Below, piece by piece: positions 24,401-33,347 of a stretch of DNA of 44,592 bases. Under the pieces are notes generated by a model that searched no databases, had not been told where the DNA came from, and worked only from the letters and a program-made list of their open reading frames with translations. Each line of letters begins with the position of its first letter. Position 1 is the stretch's first letter. The stretch covers positions 1 to 44,592 of the forward strand of contig NZ_JACGVG010000017.1 in the NCBI RefSeq assembly GCF_014077095.1. The letters are read 5' to 3'. The position numbers were made by a program, and so were the translations under genes. This stretch comes from Colwellia sp. MB02u-6. Its GTDB lineage: Bacteria; Pseudomonadota; Gammaproteobacteria; Enterobacterales; Alteromonadaceae.

Positions 24401-25076
24401 GTTCATTTTTACCGCCATTGAGCATAATGGACGATAGCAGTTCTTTAATACGTTTGAAGTCCGTATTGCGCTCTAATGCAGCACCAACCACGGTATTGAG
24501 CATTGATAAATTTTTGCCCGGTGCGGCAAGCGAAAACCTATGCTTTGCTTCTGTCAGATCCTTATCACTAAATACTGCCGTACCGAGAATAATTTTTTGA
24601 TAATGTGATGGCGAAGATACCGCTTTAACAGGCACCTGCTTTAAATGGAAATGGCGATAGATGTTTGTACAGGGAATTAAATTTAGTGTCCCATCTGGCG
24701 AAGGCTCAGCCGTGTAATCGGCAAGGTCAAATGGCTTATCTACAAATAGGTAGTTTATACTTTCGTTTTTACTAAAACACACGGCTTGCTTAATGCCTGA
24801 GTGCGTTTGATATTCAAAAATAATATAGCTGGTCAGTCTAGGTAGGTAATAGTTTACAAAAGACTCTCTGATTTTACCCCGTACTTTAACAACATCACCG
24901 GGAGCATCAGCAAAAAATATTCTGACCAGTTTTAAAAAGGTAGTTTTGCCCGCCGCATTGGTGCCACTGAGATTAGTATGGCCACTAACGTCAACCTCAA
25001 CCCTTCTTCCCTTAAAGTAGCTATCGATTAAAATTATGCGTAATAGTTTGCTACTTGGTGCAACTTTCAAGGTCAT
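21405..25076 (-). CDS. SMC-like ATPase (DUF3584 / MksB-JetC type)
   Basis: 1223 aa. Walker A is GTNAAGKT at 38-45 near the N-terminus. Two long coiled-coil arms (about 260-540 and 610-1010, rich in Glu, Lys, Gln, Leu) flank a hinge-like globular segment at 545-605 (HEFLVNNVDDWSESIGKFLA), which resembles the hinge of DUF3584 and condensin-like MksB/JetC proteins. The C-terminal head has an ABC signature DISSNGMSYLILLAF (1110-1124) in place of LSGGQ, and Walker B VDILYGVDELGEI (1138-1150, D1145-E1146). It would form a dimer that entraps or extrudes DNA using ATP. It is the first gene of the operon; the related Muk, Mks and Jet operons put the ATPase last or next to last. Upstream is a 460-bp spacer that should hold the promoter. 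Confidence 0.85.
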   Translation of the reverse strand: MTLKVAPSSKLLRIILIDSYFKGRRVEVDVSGHTNLSGTNAAGKTTFLKLVRIFFADAPGDVVKVRGKIRESFVNYYLPRLTSYIIFEYQTHSGIKQAVCFSKNESINYLFVDKPFDLADYTAEPSPDGTLNLIPCTNIYRHFHLKQVPVKAVSSPSHYQKIILGTAVFSDKDLTEAKHRFSLAAPGKNLSMLNTVVGAALERNTDFKRIKELLSSIMLNGGKNELEFNMDVASLSIWKTDYNALRTYDDLASSILPKLSKSLYTAENSEAMLAEYKHNLLAYTEQFDYSLKALTLELAALNTENSTENLKTSDEKNSLADQISDNSRIVDGAKRQIETIEAEKLSWEEKDVGSLKSDYANIDHYQAQLDNASVEKENLLDEAQNITAKFDKLKSKRQAQFYSLKDQLSSQLSVANAEYSNITVKQSTVMSEVGYDLKIAISDNENQLQQLSADYENKLSHCHFKLQSVDVSKEARTQFNLAQQELQRANEALNADSRQAIDFERQAQNSAMQTDKILSEMADTADKIKTKVSAKNDLERLLNPKKHSLHEFLVNNVDDWSESIGKFLAPAVLASTHLNPDFSAEHSKNHFKGLTLDWAGVYNDFAKTSDTISAEIEQIDQHILQLNETKEKLSDKVKAIANEQNVLQQDLIKIKAKTALKQQLLESINANINQLHIEQKNEIEQAKLALETEAKALNNALSKLGRENKEKLSQINQQHLDRIRSLQEQHMGQNVELEGYIKQTEEKISQNTTEYTVAISRLAADEKNQLNDKNIDTESLIKLDNEIVTLEKQLSRLKNAPGIISSYNAFMSNSYSQLDSLNDKSFKASQGVTNLTQSLTELNDRIKARKAAFIINRDAITGKLSKVSQQHEMALRLTNRLGEFEQAFDTAQTHSFETICGELDNILKSHRKALKSIKGYAEQVISQMNIHLNSAIKKSIDMKSNALEIDPNLRLISDYIVKELPLVINEVRDLIIENAALRGMELSGFYDQLKRYESDINAFSLRVNSYLEKKTVFSALGKISINLTPLLESHEVFSALKSFKKTYEAWSKDNQQSLPPESYGVAMSEVLTKFTHNKLVERHSNLYDISFEAVVNNERKIARSGSDLKDISSNGMSYLILLAFTTSLGSMIKGTQNVDILYGVDELGEISVENVDSLFAMFDKERDTIFTAIPNADNNFMGVYHKRYFINKPKNRFEQITANDDPLLKAISAAQTSAVGTPS

Positions 25077-25442
25077 TTATCTTCCTATTGACGGTATTAT
25101 TTATGCTTTAATCTGCTGGTGATTAGTGTAATACGACTGGCTCATTGATACCATGGCAAGAACAGAGAATATTGAGTTTGGGTTTGGTATTTCGCTACGG
25201 TTCAAAGCTGTGCTGTAGCGGTAAGTTTTAGCGGCTGTTTTTAGAGCATAAGATACCTGAAAACTATGATCTGAAGATGATAATAAACTGGCTATTTAAT
25301 GTAATTATCGCGGGAGAGAAAACTAGTGTTACTTATATTATTTGATAAGAGTAACCAAAGATGACGTTAATGGAGGTGTTGTAAGGAGTAAGGTATTCAA
25401 CCATTAACACCTTATTACTAGAAATAACAACCTTTGAAAACA
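25077..25442. other. Upstream region of the SMC operon
   Basis: No gene or strong repeat seen. It should hold the promoter of the SMC-like operon. The gene 3' of it (ydjA) is on the same strand but has its own terminator at 25443-25479, so the operon is transcriptionally separate. Confidence 0.4.
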
Positions 25443-25479
25443 AACCGCCTTATTGTATTCACATATCAATAAGGCGGTT
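25443..25479 (-). terminator. Terminator after ydjA
   Basis: A 13-bp perfect stem (AACCGCCTTATTG and complement) with an 11-nt loop, followed on the minus strand by TGTTTT. It insulates the SMC operon from ydjA transcription. Confidence 0.75.
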
Positions 25480-25543
25480 AATGAAATACTTGACTAAGAG
25501 TTTGCTCGACAACCATTAACTGCTGCGAAAACAACGAGCATAA

Positions 25544-26092
25544 TTAGAAATAGCTAACGTAATCGTCGAATTCTCTAGCTTTTTTCACTGGTAATTCTTT
25601 CGACTTTTCGCCGATATAGAGAAAACCAACAATTTCCTCATGTAGCTCAATGTTTAAACGCTCTTTGACTAAAGGATGGTAACTCATTTCACCCGTGCGC
25701 CACACAGCACCTAAATTTAAGGTGGTTGCTGCCATCTGCATTGCATGCACTGTACACCCTGCCGCTATTAACTGCTCTTGTTTTGGCACTTTAACGTGTT
25801 GATGAAACTTAGTACTAATTACAATAATTAAAGGCGCACGAAAAGGCATTTTAGCCGCTTTTTCTACTTTAAGCTCATCGCCACCGTCAGTGATCGCCGC
25901 TGATTTGAACGCTTTGCTAAGCTTTGTCAGACCCTCACCTTTTACAATAGTGAACCGCCATGGTGTTAAACCTGCATGGTCGGGGACGCGCATGCCGGCC
26001 TTAAGAATATTACTAATGGCGTGCTCATCAGGACTATTTCCGTGTAAATAAGGATTAGACTGACGAGTATGTAAAAATTCCAAAACGTTCAT
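25544..26092 (-). CDS. ydjA: Nitroreductase-family FMN oxidoreductase YdjA
   Basis: 182 aa, the length of E. coli YdjA. FMN-binding N-terminus HTRQSNPYLHGNSPDEH near 8-24, MRVPDHAGLTPWRFTIVKGE near 34-53, and LNLGAVWRTGE near 126-136. It reduces nitro compounds and quinone-like acceptors in the cytoplasm with NAD(P)H. It is divergent from sppA; ydjA-sppA-ansA neighbourhood is conserved with enterobacteria, which supports orthology. Confidence 0.9.
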   Translation of the reverse strand: MNVLEFLHTRQSNPYLHGNSPDEHAISNILKAGMRVPDHAGLTPWRFTIVKGEGLTKLSKAFKSAAITDGGDELKVEKAAKMPFRAPLIIVISTKFHQHVKVPKQEQLIAAGCTVHAMQMAATTLNLGAVWRTGEMSYHPLVKERLNIELHEEIVGFLYIGEKSKELPVKKAREFDDYVSYF

Positions 26093-26429
26093 AAAACTGT
26101 AGATTCCTGTTGTTTCGTTCTTTAGGGTTTAATGACTAATAGCTTGTTAAATACGGCAACTAAGTTCAGTACATTTAAACGCTATCTCCTTGTTATCTTA
26201 TACATTAACATTAATTTGTCATTAAAATCATACAAGTTGATAATTTATTCTAATTTATATACGAAATAGCTTATAAATCGGATCAGCGATATTTATAGGA
26301 GTACGTTATCAGCCAAAATTGTTTCAATTATCTAAAAACAAAAATATTTATATTTACGACTACTTAAACTGGACAATATTCAGTAGCATATGGCTATCTA
26401 ATATTAAAGCAAACTATAGACAGCGATTT
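26093..26429. other. Divergent promoter region of ydjA and sppA
   Basis: Very AT-rich. An open frame continues upstream of sppA to 26319, but the extra 37 residues lie ahead of the expected N-terminus and I do not count them. No clear operator seen. Confidence 0.4.
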
Positions 26430-28292
26430 ATGAAAGAAAAAAAAAGTACGATAGCAAGAATAACCTTAGGGCTATTTAGTTTGCTCAATACCTCACGAAA
26501 AATCATTATTAATTTAGTGTTTTTTACACTGCTATTGATTTTTATAGTTGCTATTACCCGTGATGAAACAAATATTACCGTTGAACCAGGATCAGCGCTG
26601 ATATTAAATATACGCGGTGATATTGTTGAGCAAAAGCATGATATTGACCCCATGGACGCTTTTATCAACGAAGCACTTGAACAACCTAATACCGCCTCTG
26701 AAGTGTTGTTAACTGATATATTATCTGTCATCAAACAGGCCTCAACTGATGACCGTATTAGTATGATGGTGCTAGATCTAGAAAATATGCAAGGCTCTGG
26801 CATTACTAAACTAAGTGATATAGCCAAAGCATTAACAGAATTTAAAAGTCAGGGTAAAAAAATAATCGCTATTGGCGAGCAATACAGCCAAAACCAGTAT
26901 TACTTGGCCAGTTATGCAGATGATATTTGGCTTAATCCCAAAGGTTGGATGTTATTAGACGGTTATGGACGTTATCAACTTTACTTTAAATCTGCTTTGG
27001 AAAAGCTTTCCATTAGCCAGCATATTTTTCGCGTAGGCACTTATAAATCTGCTGTTGAACCTTATATTCGCGACAGTATGTCAGCTGCAGCTAAAGAAGC
27101 TAACCAATTGTGGTTAACCGACCTGTGGCAACAATATAAAATGGATGTTGCCCAACAGCGCAATTTTGCAGTCAGTAATTTTGATGAAAATATTGATGTG
27201 TTAGTCACTAAGCTAAAAGCAGCTAATGGTAATATTGCCGAGTATGCTTTAGCCAACAATTGGGTTGATGCATTAAAAACACGAGAACAGATGAAGCAAA
27301 ATTTGATCAAGGTGGTTGGCAGTAACGGCGATAAAGGTTATAAAAACATAGCATTTGATGATTATTTAACGCTGATCAACTCATACACCTCAATGGAAAG
27401 TACCAGCACCAATAAGGTTGCCGTTGTCGTAGCCAAAGGCACCATTTTAGCAGGTAACCAAAAACCTGGCACCATTGGTGGCACAAGTACCGCCGCTTTA
27501 TTACGCCAAGCCCGTGATGATAAAAATGTTAAAGCCGTGGTACTGCGTGTTGACAGCCCAGGTGGTAGCGCATACGCTTCAGAAATTATCCGCCAAGAAG
27601 TCGAATTATTAAAAGCGTCTGGCAAACCTGTGGTAGCTTCAATGGGAACTTATGCCGCCTCAGGGGGATATTGGATATCTGCCCCGGCTGATAAAATTTA
27701 TGCATCACCTACTACTATTACTGGGTCAATTGGTATATTTGGTTTTTTTATGACCTTTGAAAATACCTTAAGTAAATTAGGTATTTATACCGATGGAGTT
27801 GGTACCACAGATATTGCTGGTTTTGGTATCACACGTGAGTTAACCCCAAGTATGGCTAATATTATACAATTAAATATCGAACGAGGTTATCGCGACTTTG
27901 TTGAATTGGTGGCAAATAATAGAAATATGACAACAGCGCAAGTTGATGCTATTGCTCAAGGCCGTGTATGGTCTGGATCAAAAGCCTTAGAACTAGGTTT
28001 AGTTGATGCCTTGGGCAATCTTGATAACGCTATTGAAGCAGCAGCCCAACTAGCAAATTTAGACGATTACGATAGGCTTTTAATTGAAAAAGAAAAAAGC
28101 CCTCGTACACTGTTCTTACAAAGCTTGCTTGGGCAAGCGTCAATATTTTTTGGCCAGCCATCAGATAACCATTACAGTGAAAATAAGCTCACTAGTCTTA
28201 TTCGCACACTGTCACTTGAACTTAAGCAACTAGCACAATTAAATGATCCTCAAGGTATTTATTCCTTTTGCCTTGCCTGTGAAGTTGAATAA
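26430..28292 (+). CDS. sppA: Signal peptide peptidase SppA, 67-kDa type
   Basis: 620 aa from the ATG at 26430 (MKEKKSTIARITLG), comparable to 618 in E. coli. A transmembrane anchor lies near 22-42 (IIINLVFFTLLLIFIVAI). The catalytic dyad is K206 (RVGTYKSAVEPY, K209 in E. coli) and S411 (MGTYAASGGYW, S409 in E. coli). Two tandem ClpP-like S49 domains. It sits in the inner membrane with the active site in the periplasm and degrades cleaved signal peptides. The ribosome binding site is poor. A terminator follows at 28317-28344. Confidence 0.93.
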   Translation: MKEKKSTIARITLGLFSLLNTSRKIIINLVFFTLLLIFIVAITRDETNITVEPGSALILNIRGDIVEQKHDIDPMDAFINEALEQPNTASEVLLTDILSVIKQASTDDRISMMVLDLENMQGSGITKLSDIAKALTEFKSQGKKIIAIGEQYSQNQYYLASYADDIWLNPKGWMLLDGYGRYQLYFKSALEKLSISQHIFRVGTYKSAVEPYIRDSMSAAAKEANQLWLTDLWQQYKMDVAQQRNFAVSNFDENIDVLVTKLKAANGNIAEYALANNWVDALKTREQMKQNLIKVVGSNGDKGYKNIAFDDYLTLINSYTSMESTSTNKVAVVVAKGTILAGNQKPGTIGGTSTAALLRQARDDKNVKAVVLRVDSPGGSAYASEIIRQEVELLKASGKPVVASMGTYAASGGYWISAPADKIYASPTTITGSIGIFGFFMTFENTLSKLGIYTDGVGTTDIAGFGITRELTPSMANIIQLNIERGYRDFVELVANNRNMTTAQVDAIAQGRVWSGSKALELGLVDALGNLDNAIEAAAQLANLDDYDRLLIEKEKSPRTLFLQSLLGQASIFFGQPSDNHYSENKLTSLIRTLSLELKQLAQLNDPQGIYSFCLACEVE

Positions 28293-28316
28293 TTATTTAA
28301 CTTAATCAAGCTATAT

Positions 28317-28344
28317 AAGCCTCGAATTGTCGGGGCTTTTTTTA
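28317..28344 (+). terminator. Terminator after sppA
   Basis: AAGCCTCGA / TCGGGGCTT stem (one G-U type pair) with a 4-nt loop and a run of seven T. Confidence 0.8.
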
Positions 28345-28453
28345 TCGCTAGCTAGCCGTTTTACATTGCGTGCTTTGTGTTACAATCTCGAGCAATTTCA
28401 TCACTTTGTTGGCACTATTTATTGATGCCAATTTCTATATTAAGACTTAAGCT

Positions 28454-29458
28454 ATGAGAAAACGCATATATATCGCTTATACTGGTGGTACCATAGGTAT
28501 GAAGCCTAGCGAAAATGGTTACATTCCACAGAAGCAGCATTTAACCGACGCGATAATGAAAGCGCCTGATTTTCATCGTGAAGAAATGCCAGAATTTACC
28601 ATTAATGAATATGACCCATTGATTGACTCATCAAATATGTCACCTTCAGATTGGCAACATATTGCTGATGATATCAAAAAAAATTATGATAAATACGACG
28701 GTTTTGTCGTGTTGCATGGCACAGACACCATGGCTTACACAAGTTCTGCGCTTTCATTTATGTTGGAGAATTTAGGTAAACCTGTCATTGTTACGGGCTC
28801 GCAAATACCCTTTAGCCAATTACGTTCAGACGGCCAAGAAAACCTACTAAATTCATTATATATTGCCGCTAACTTTCCTATTAGCGAAGTAGGCTTATAT
28901 TTTAATAATAAGCTTTTTCGAGGTAATCGCAGTATAAAAGCTTATGCCGATGGCTTTAATGCCTTTGATTCGCCAAACTTACCCGCTTTGCTAGAAGCGG
29001 GGATTAACATTAAGTTAATCGAAGGGAAAATTTCAACGCCAGTATCTCAACCTTTAACATTAGCGCAAATTACGCCTCAACCTATTGGTGTTGTACATTT
29101 ATATCCGGGTATATCAGTAGAATTGATTAAAAACATCATTAAACAGCCAGTCAAAGCGTTAATAATTCGTAGTTATGGTGTCGGTAATGCGCCACAAAAC
29201 CAGGCGATGTTAGATTGTTTAAAGCAAGCCAATGATAATGGAATTGTTATTGTTAATTGTAGTCAGTGTATTAAAGGCACAGTAAATATGAAAGGCTATG
29301 CAACCGGTAATGCGTTGAGTGAAATAGGCGTTATTAGTGGTCATGATATGACTTTAGAAGCGACATTAACTAAGTTGCATTACTTGTTGAGTAAAAATTA
29401 CAGCCAAGAAAAAGTTTGCCAATTACTGGAAGTGAATTTACGCGGAGAATTAAGTTAA
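28454..29458 (+). CDS. ansA: Type I (cytoplasmic) L-asparaginase
   Basis: 334 aa, no signal peptide. The nucleophile region IYIAYTGGTIGMKPS (Thr at about residue 13), VLHGTDTMAYTSSAL (second catalytic Thr with Asp near residue 90), and a Lys in the NRSIKAYADGFNAF region are the asparaginase triad. It hydrolyses asparagine to aspartate and ammonia. It follows sppA as in E. coli, but with its own upstream spacer and after a terminator. Confidence 0.93.
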   Translation: MRKRIYIAYTGGTIGMKPSENGYIPQKQHLTDAIMKAPDFHREEMPEFTINEYDPLIDSSNMSPSDWQHIADDIKKNYDKYDGFVVLHGTDTMAYTSSALSFMLENLGKPVIVTGSQIPFSQLRSDGQENLLNSLYIAANFPISEVGLYFNNKLFRGNRSIKAYADGFNAFDSPNLPALLEAGINIKLIEGKISTPVSQPLTLAQITPQPIGVVHLYPGISVELIKNIIKQPVKALIIRSYGVGNAPQNQAMLDCLKQANDNGIVIVNCSQCIKGTVNMKGYATGNALSEIGVISGHDMTLEATLTKLHYLLSKNYSQEKVCQLLEVNLRGELS

Positions 29459-29718
29459 TCACTGGTAGCGATTAGCTATAAAAATCGGCTCTGTTGTAGG
29501 TAATTATTGTCAGGGCAATAGCACGCGAAAAAGCAACATTACGCTGTAAATTCTTTTTCGCCCACTTTAATCCAACAACTTAAATACAATTAAACTGTTA
29601 TTAACAAAAATGCCAAACGCCATATTCTTACCCGTAAAAGTAATTTTGGCTAACATACTCAATTTATCTCTAACCCTTTAAGCAGAAAAATTTATAACTT
29701 AACAACAGTATTGTGTGG
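29459..29718. other. Spacer after ansA
   Basis: No gene seen in this AT-rich stretch between convergent ansA and the DUF349 gene. Confidence 0.4.
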
Positions 29719-29750
29719 AAAAAAATCAGCAATTGATTGCTGATTTTTTA
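29719..29750. terminator. Bidirectional terminator between ansA and the DUF349 gene
   Basis: AAAAATCAGCAAT / ATTGCTGATTTTT is a 13-bp perfect stem with a 2-nt loop and A/T runs on both sides, so it can stop both convergent transcripts. Confidence 0.85.
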
Positions 29751-29772
29751 TAGTCCAATTATAAAAACTATC

Positions 29773-32634
29773 TTATTGAAAAATAGGTTTTATTCTTTCT
29801 AGTAACCCAAGGTCTTGTTGAGAAAATTTTCCTAACATTAACCACTGAGAAAACTTAGCAGGTAAATCAATCGCCGTGCCTGACGACATTTGCGCTTGCA
29901 TTAAACTGACTTGCACTGTCATGCGCTGTTGTTGTAAATTACTTGGTGAAGGATTACCTGATAAAATTTCAAGCTCTAACGTCGCATCTTCTCTATTAAA
30001 ATGTGTAGTGTTATTCTCTAATTCTTTTAACTTTTTCTGCCAAGAAGCTGTTAACTGTAAATATTCTTTTTGCTCAGTAAAACTTTCTGCATTACTGATA
30101 CTTTCTTCAAGGGTCAAAAATAAATAACCCCATTGGCGCTTTTCATCAGCAAGTTTGCAATCAACAATTCTCTGGGCGATGGTTTTTTCTTTAGCGCTAA
30201 TTTGTTTTTCGAGGTTCAACATTTTAGGCTTTTGTTGCGCAACATCTTTATTTAACACATGCAACGCTTGCTCAAACATCTGCAGATCGTTTAATTGTGT
30301 TACTTGCGAATATTTTTCTTCAAGCGTTTTTAGAGCACTTTCTAATTCTGCGACCCTAGCTGACGTGGCTGATTTTTCTAATACATTTTTTTGTGCACGT
30401 TTAGCAAAAATATCATCATTAATTTTTCTGAAATTTTGCCAAAGTGTATTTTCTACTTTTGGTCCGGCATAACCCGTGATGCGCCATTGTGTTTGCAAGG
30501 CTTTAACTTGCGTAACTGCGGTAACAACATCTTCTGTCGCCAGTAATTTTTCAGCCTCAGTAATAAGTTGCTGCTTTAAGGCTTTATTTTCTTGGTGAAA
30601 AACTTTAATTGCAGATTTTATTGGCTGTAACGTGAGATTAAATTGGTTATTAATATCTTGATACACAGCTCGATCAACCTGGCCGGCACTTTGCCACTGT
30701 TTTATCAGTTGGTTTAATTCTACTTCTAAGGTTTTATAATCAACAGTCAGACTCTCATCGTTAGTTTTTTTACCACGGCTTAGTTGCTCGTGAAGTAATT
30801 TTGCCTGTTCAACAAATGATTCGCGAGTGATCAAGTGCTGCGCTCTTAAATTTTCTTGTTCGGCAAAAAATAAGCGACAAGGTGTGAACGCTGTTTCGCA
30901 TAGTTGATTAAATTCATTATTTAAAGTTTTTTCTGCGTCATCATCGGCATGACCTAAACTATTCCAAATCTTACGATATTGCTTAACCTTCTCTGCCTGT
31001 TCGCTGGGATTATCGAGTGGCGTTTCAACAATCGCTTTAATGTCCGCTAATAGTTTTTGCTTGCGTGGTGTGGCAATGTAGCGTTCCCAATCAGCTAACT
31101 CGGCAATTTTTTCACTGAGTGAATCATAATCTTTTTGAATACGGTATTGTTGCTGTTCAGCTAAAGCATTAAATAATTGTTTAGCTTTTTTGAAAACACC
31201 AAACGCTGCATTGTACTTTCCAGCAGAGATTAATCTTCTAACATCGTGGAGTTTTTTCTGTGTTATAGAAAATTCTTGTTTTTTTGCTTCTTGCAAAGGT
31301 TTTAATGCTTGGCGCCAGTTTTGCTGAATTTTATTGGCCGCAGTTTTAATTGAATCAGGTAAAGCACCAGAGGTGTTTTTCTCAGCACTTTTCCAATCGC
31401 TCAACCATGTTTGATAAACCGGCAGTCGTTCATCCATTTCTTCAGCCGTTGTTGGTAGGGCTAACTGTGATATTTTTGAAATTAAATGTGTAGCCTCACT
31501 GACCGATTTTGCAATTTCTGGTAATTGCTGTAACTTTTTTTGTTGTTGACAGATTTTAGCAATAAATTCGTTCTGTTCATTTTTAGCTAATACTGAAACA
31601 ATAATTTCGCTGGTTAATTTATCAAATAGCGTTTGATATTGCTGCTCTTCAATTTTATCATTTTCAAAAATACTGGTGGTTAACGTTTGGTTAATAACCG
31701 CTAGGGTTTTATCAAAGTGAATACGCGCTTGCTGTTTTTGTTCATTAAGCTGACGAATAATTTCAGCTTGCACATGTTGCTCAGCTTTGGCGATAAACAA
31801 TTTATCGAGTTGCGCTAAAATGGCTAATTTTTTATCTTTAAACGTTGTTATTTCAGCGGCGTCAAAACAACTAAACTCAGTAGCTAATACCTGCCATTCA
31901 TGACTTAACAGCTCACGTTTATTAAGATAGTCTTGGTACTCGTATTGATCTTTGAGTGCTTGGAGCTTAGCTAAGACTAAATTTACTTTTTTGCGTAATG
32001 CTATCGGTTGTTCAATGGCAAACTGCATTTGAGCAATTTTTTCAGTCAACTGCTGTGTGATCTCAGCCTGCTGTGATTTTTTCTTTAGCTTTTCTAAAGT
32101 ATCTAAGTCAGCTACTTTTTCAATGATATATTGTTGAACCTGTACATTTTGCTTTTGAGTGAAGAGGTTAAGTAATAACTGAGGTTTTAATGCTAACTTA
32201 TTGCTTTGCTCGTTCACTTGATTTTTATTGGCAATTTTTTCAAATAATACAATAATCAAATCAGCATCTTCGGTAGTTTTCAACCAGTTTTCATACAAAC
32301 TATAATGCTTGTGCTCAGCAATATAACTGAGTTTTTCTTGCTGAGAAACTCTAATAGCATCTTGATCCATTAAAATAGCCGCTACTTTGTCACTAGCATA
32401 TTGCTTTACTTTTGCCATGGTATTTTCTTGGCTCTGATTTAACCAAGATTGAAAGCTAGCAAGCTTTATCAAGCCGGCTCGTCGAACATTTTCGTTGTCG
32501 TCGTTTTTGATCAGCGCTATGATAATGTCTCGTTGCGCTGGATCATCAGCTGACAAACTACTGTTAATCGCTTCAACACGCACTACACTGTTTTTATGTT
32601 GCCATTTCTTTTTTAAAAATTTAGAGAAAATCAT
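29773..32634 (-). CDS. DUF349 domain-containing protein
   Basis: 953 aa, mostly long helices. Several DUF349 repeats (PF03993, about 75 residues each) are visible between about 420 and 780, with the usual W-(x)n-F/Y pattern: WRQALKPLQEAKKQEF, YRKIWNSLGHADDDAEKT, WQSAGQVDRAVYQDINNQFN, WRITGYAGPKVENTLWQNFR. The N-terminal 80 residues look like a HEAT-type repeat (RVEAINSSLSADDPAQRDII). Cytoplasmic, function unknown; often seen beside the DUF1315 gene in gammaproteobacteria. Its start overlaps the stop of the upstream yeaC-like gene (ATGA), so the pair is co-translated. Confidence 0.85.
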   Translation of the reverse strand: MIFSKFLKKKWQHKNSVVRVEAINSSLSADDPAQRDIIIALIKNDDNENVRRAGLIKLASFQSWLNQSQENTMAKVKQYASDKVAAILMDQDAIRVSQQEKLSYIAEHKHYSLYENWLKTTEDADLIIVLFEKIANKNQVNEQSNKLALKPQLLLNLFTQKQNVQVQQYIIEKVADLDTLEKLKKKSQQAEITQQLTEKIAQMQFAIEQPIALRKKVNLVLAKLQALKDQYEYQDYLNKRELLSHEWQVLATEFSCFDAAEITTFKDKKLAILAQLDKLFIAKAEQHVQAEIIRQLNEQKQQARIHFDKTLAVINQTLTTSIFENDKIEEQQYQTLFDKLTSEIIVSVLAKNEQNEFIAKICQQQKKLQQLPEIAKSVSEATHLISKISQLALPTTAEEMDERLPVYQTWLSDWKSAEKNTSGALPDSIKTAANKIQQNWRQALKPLQEAKKQEFSITQKKLHDVRRLISAGKYNAAFGVFKKAKQLFNALAEQQQYRIQKDYDSLSEKIAELADWERYIATPRKQKLLADIKAIVETPLDNPSEQAEKVKQYRKIWNSLGHADDDAEKTLNNEFNQLCETAFTPCRLFFAEQENLRAQHLITRESFVEQAKLLHEQLSRGKKTNDESLTVDYKTLEVELNQLIKQWQSAGQVDRAVYQDINNQFNLTLQPIKSAIKVFHQENKALKQQLITEAEKLLATEDVVTAVTQVKALQTQWRITGYAGPKVENTLWQNFRKINDDIFAKRAQKNVLEKSATSARVAELESALKTLEEKYSQVTQLNDLQMFEQALHVLNKDVAQQKPKMLNLEKQISAKEKTIAQRIVDCKLADEKRQWGYLFLTLEESISNAESFTEQKEYLQLTASWQKKLKELENNTTHFNREDATLELEILSGNPSPSNLQQQRMTVQVSLMQAQMSSGTAIDLPAKFSQWLMLGKFSQQDLGLLERIKPIFQ

Positions 32635-32915
32635 AGATTTGAAAACCTAGCAATATCATTGCTATCTAACGCTGGCGGGAAGTCTGCACGCAGTTCATGT
32701 TTTGTTTTAATGATCATCTCACCTTTAGGGCCAATAGACAGTGTTTGATCTGAGTTTAGATGCTTGGATTGATAAGCCATAGTAATTTGTACTGCGCTTG
32801 ATTGCTGCTCTTTATCAACCTGAGTCCCTTCTGGCCATTTACCGGTTTCAGCGGCACACTTTAAACGCAAATACATTTCTTCTGACATATTGTCGACTAA
32901 TTGAATTATATCCAT
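32631..32915 (-). CDS. yeaC: YeaC-like DUF1315 family protein
   Basis: 94 aa. Collinear with E. coli YeaC (90 aa): DIIQLVDNMSEEMYLRLKCA, AETGKWPEGTQVDKEQ, TMAYQSKHLNSDQ, MIIKTKHELRADF. Small soluble protein of unknown function. In E. coli it also lies near ansA. Translationally coupled to the DUF349 gene. Confidence 0.85.
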   Translation of the reverse strand: MDIIQLVDNMSEEMYLRLKCAAETGKWPEGTQVDKEQQSSAVQITMAYQSKHLNSDQTLSIGPKGEMIIKTKHELRADFPPALDSNDIARFSNL

Positions 32916-32940
32916 GAATTTCTCTTTTAGGTAATGTTGA

Positions 32941-33270
32941 TTATGATCGGTTGCGCTTTATTAATATAAGTCTGACTCGGGTGATAAGATATAGAATAAA
33001 GCCTAGAATTGCACTGGCGATAGACACAACATATTGCCAAGTACCCGGTTGAGCATTTTGCGAATAAAGAAATAAGAAACCACCACAAAATAACAACATG
33101 GCGATAAAAGAATGATTCATCAATTGTTGCGATTTTGCCACGACACTTACACGCTTTAAACTCGCTATTTTATCTGCGTCCAACACGGTTAAATCTAACT
33201 GACAATGCTCGCACGTCTTTGCTTTATCGGAAATTTTCTTCTTACAATTTGGGCAGTTTATAACAGCCAT
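32941..33270 (-). CDS. Zinc-ribbon membrane protein, 109 aa
   Basis: N-terminal zinc ribbon CPNC (6-9) and CEHC (20-23), followed by a basic linker and two transmembrane helices (about 54-69 and 80-98: VVSIASAILGFILYLI). The end is basic (RVRLILIKRNRS). A generic zinc-ribbon/TM architecture whose function is unknown; it lies 25 nt upstream of yeaC on the same strand, probably one transcript. Confidence 0.7.
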   Translation of the reverse strand: MAVINCPNCKKKISDKAKTCEHCQLDLTVLDADKIASLKRVSVVAKSQQLMNHSFIAMLLFCGGFLFLYSQNAQPGTWQYVVSIASAILGFILYLITRVRLILIKRNRS

Positions 33271-33304
33271 ATTTACACCTCTTTTTCGATACTTTATTTT
33301 ACCT

Positions 33305-33333
33305 AAAAAAAACGCCCTTGCGGGCGTTTTTTT
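33305..33333 (-). terminator. Terminator after the AGCS symporter gene
   Basis: ACGCCC / GGGCGT stem with a TTGC/GCAA loop and long A and T runs on either side, 15 nt after the stop codon. Confidence 0.85.
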
Positions 33334-33347
33334 ACACTAAATAGCAT

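Noticed and set aside
25544-26092. Nitroreductase gene as a fourth member of the SMC operon
   Set aside because: It has a strong terminator before the operon and belongs to the conserved ydjA-sppA pair.
26319-26429. N-terminal extension of SppA
   Set aside because: The extra 37 codons precede the conserved start and anchor, and starting at 26430 reproduces the positions of the catalytic Lys and Ser of E. coli SppA to within three residues.
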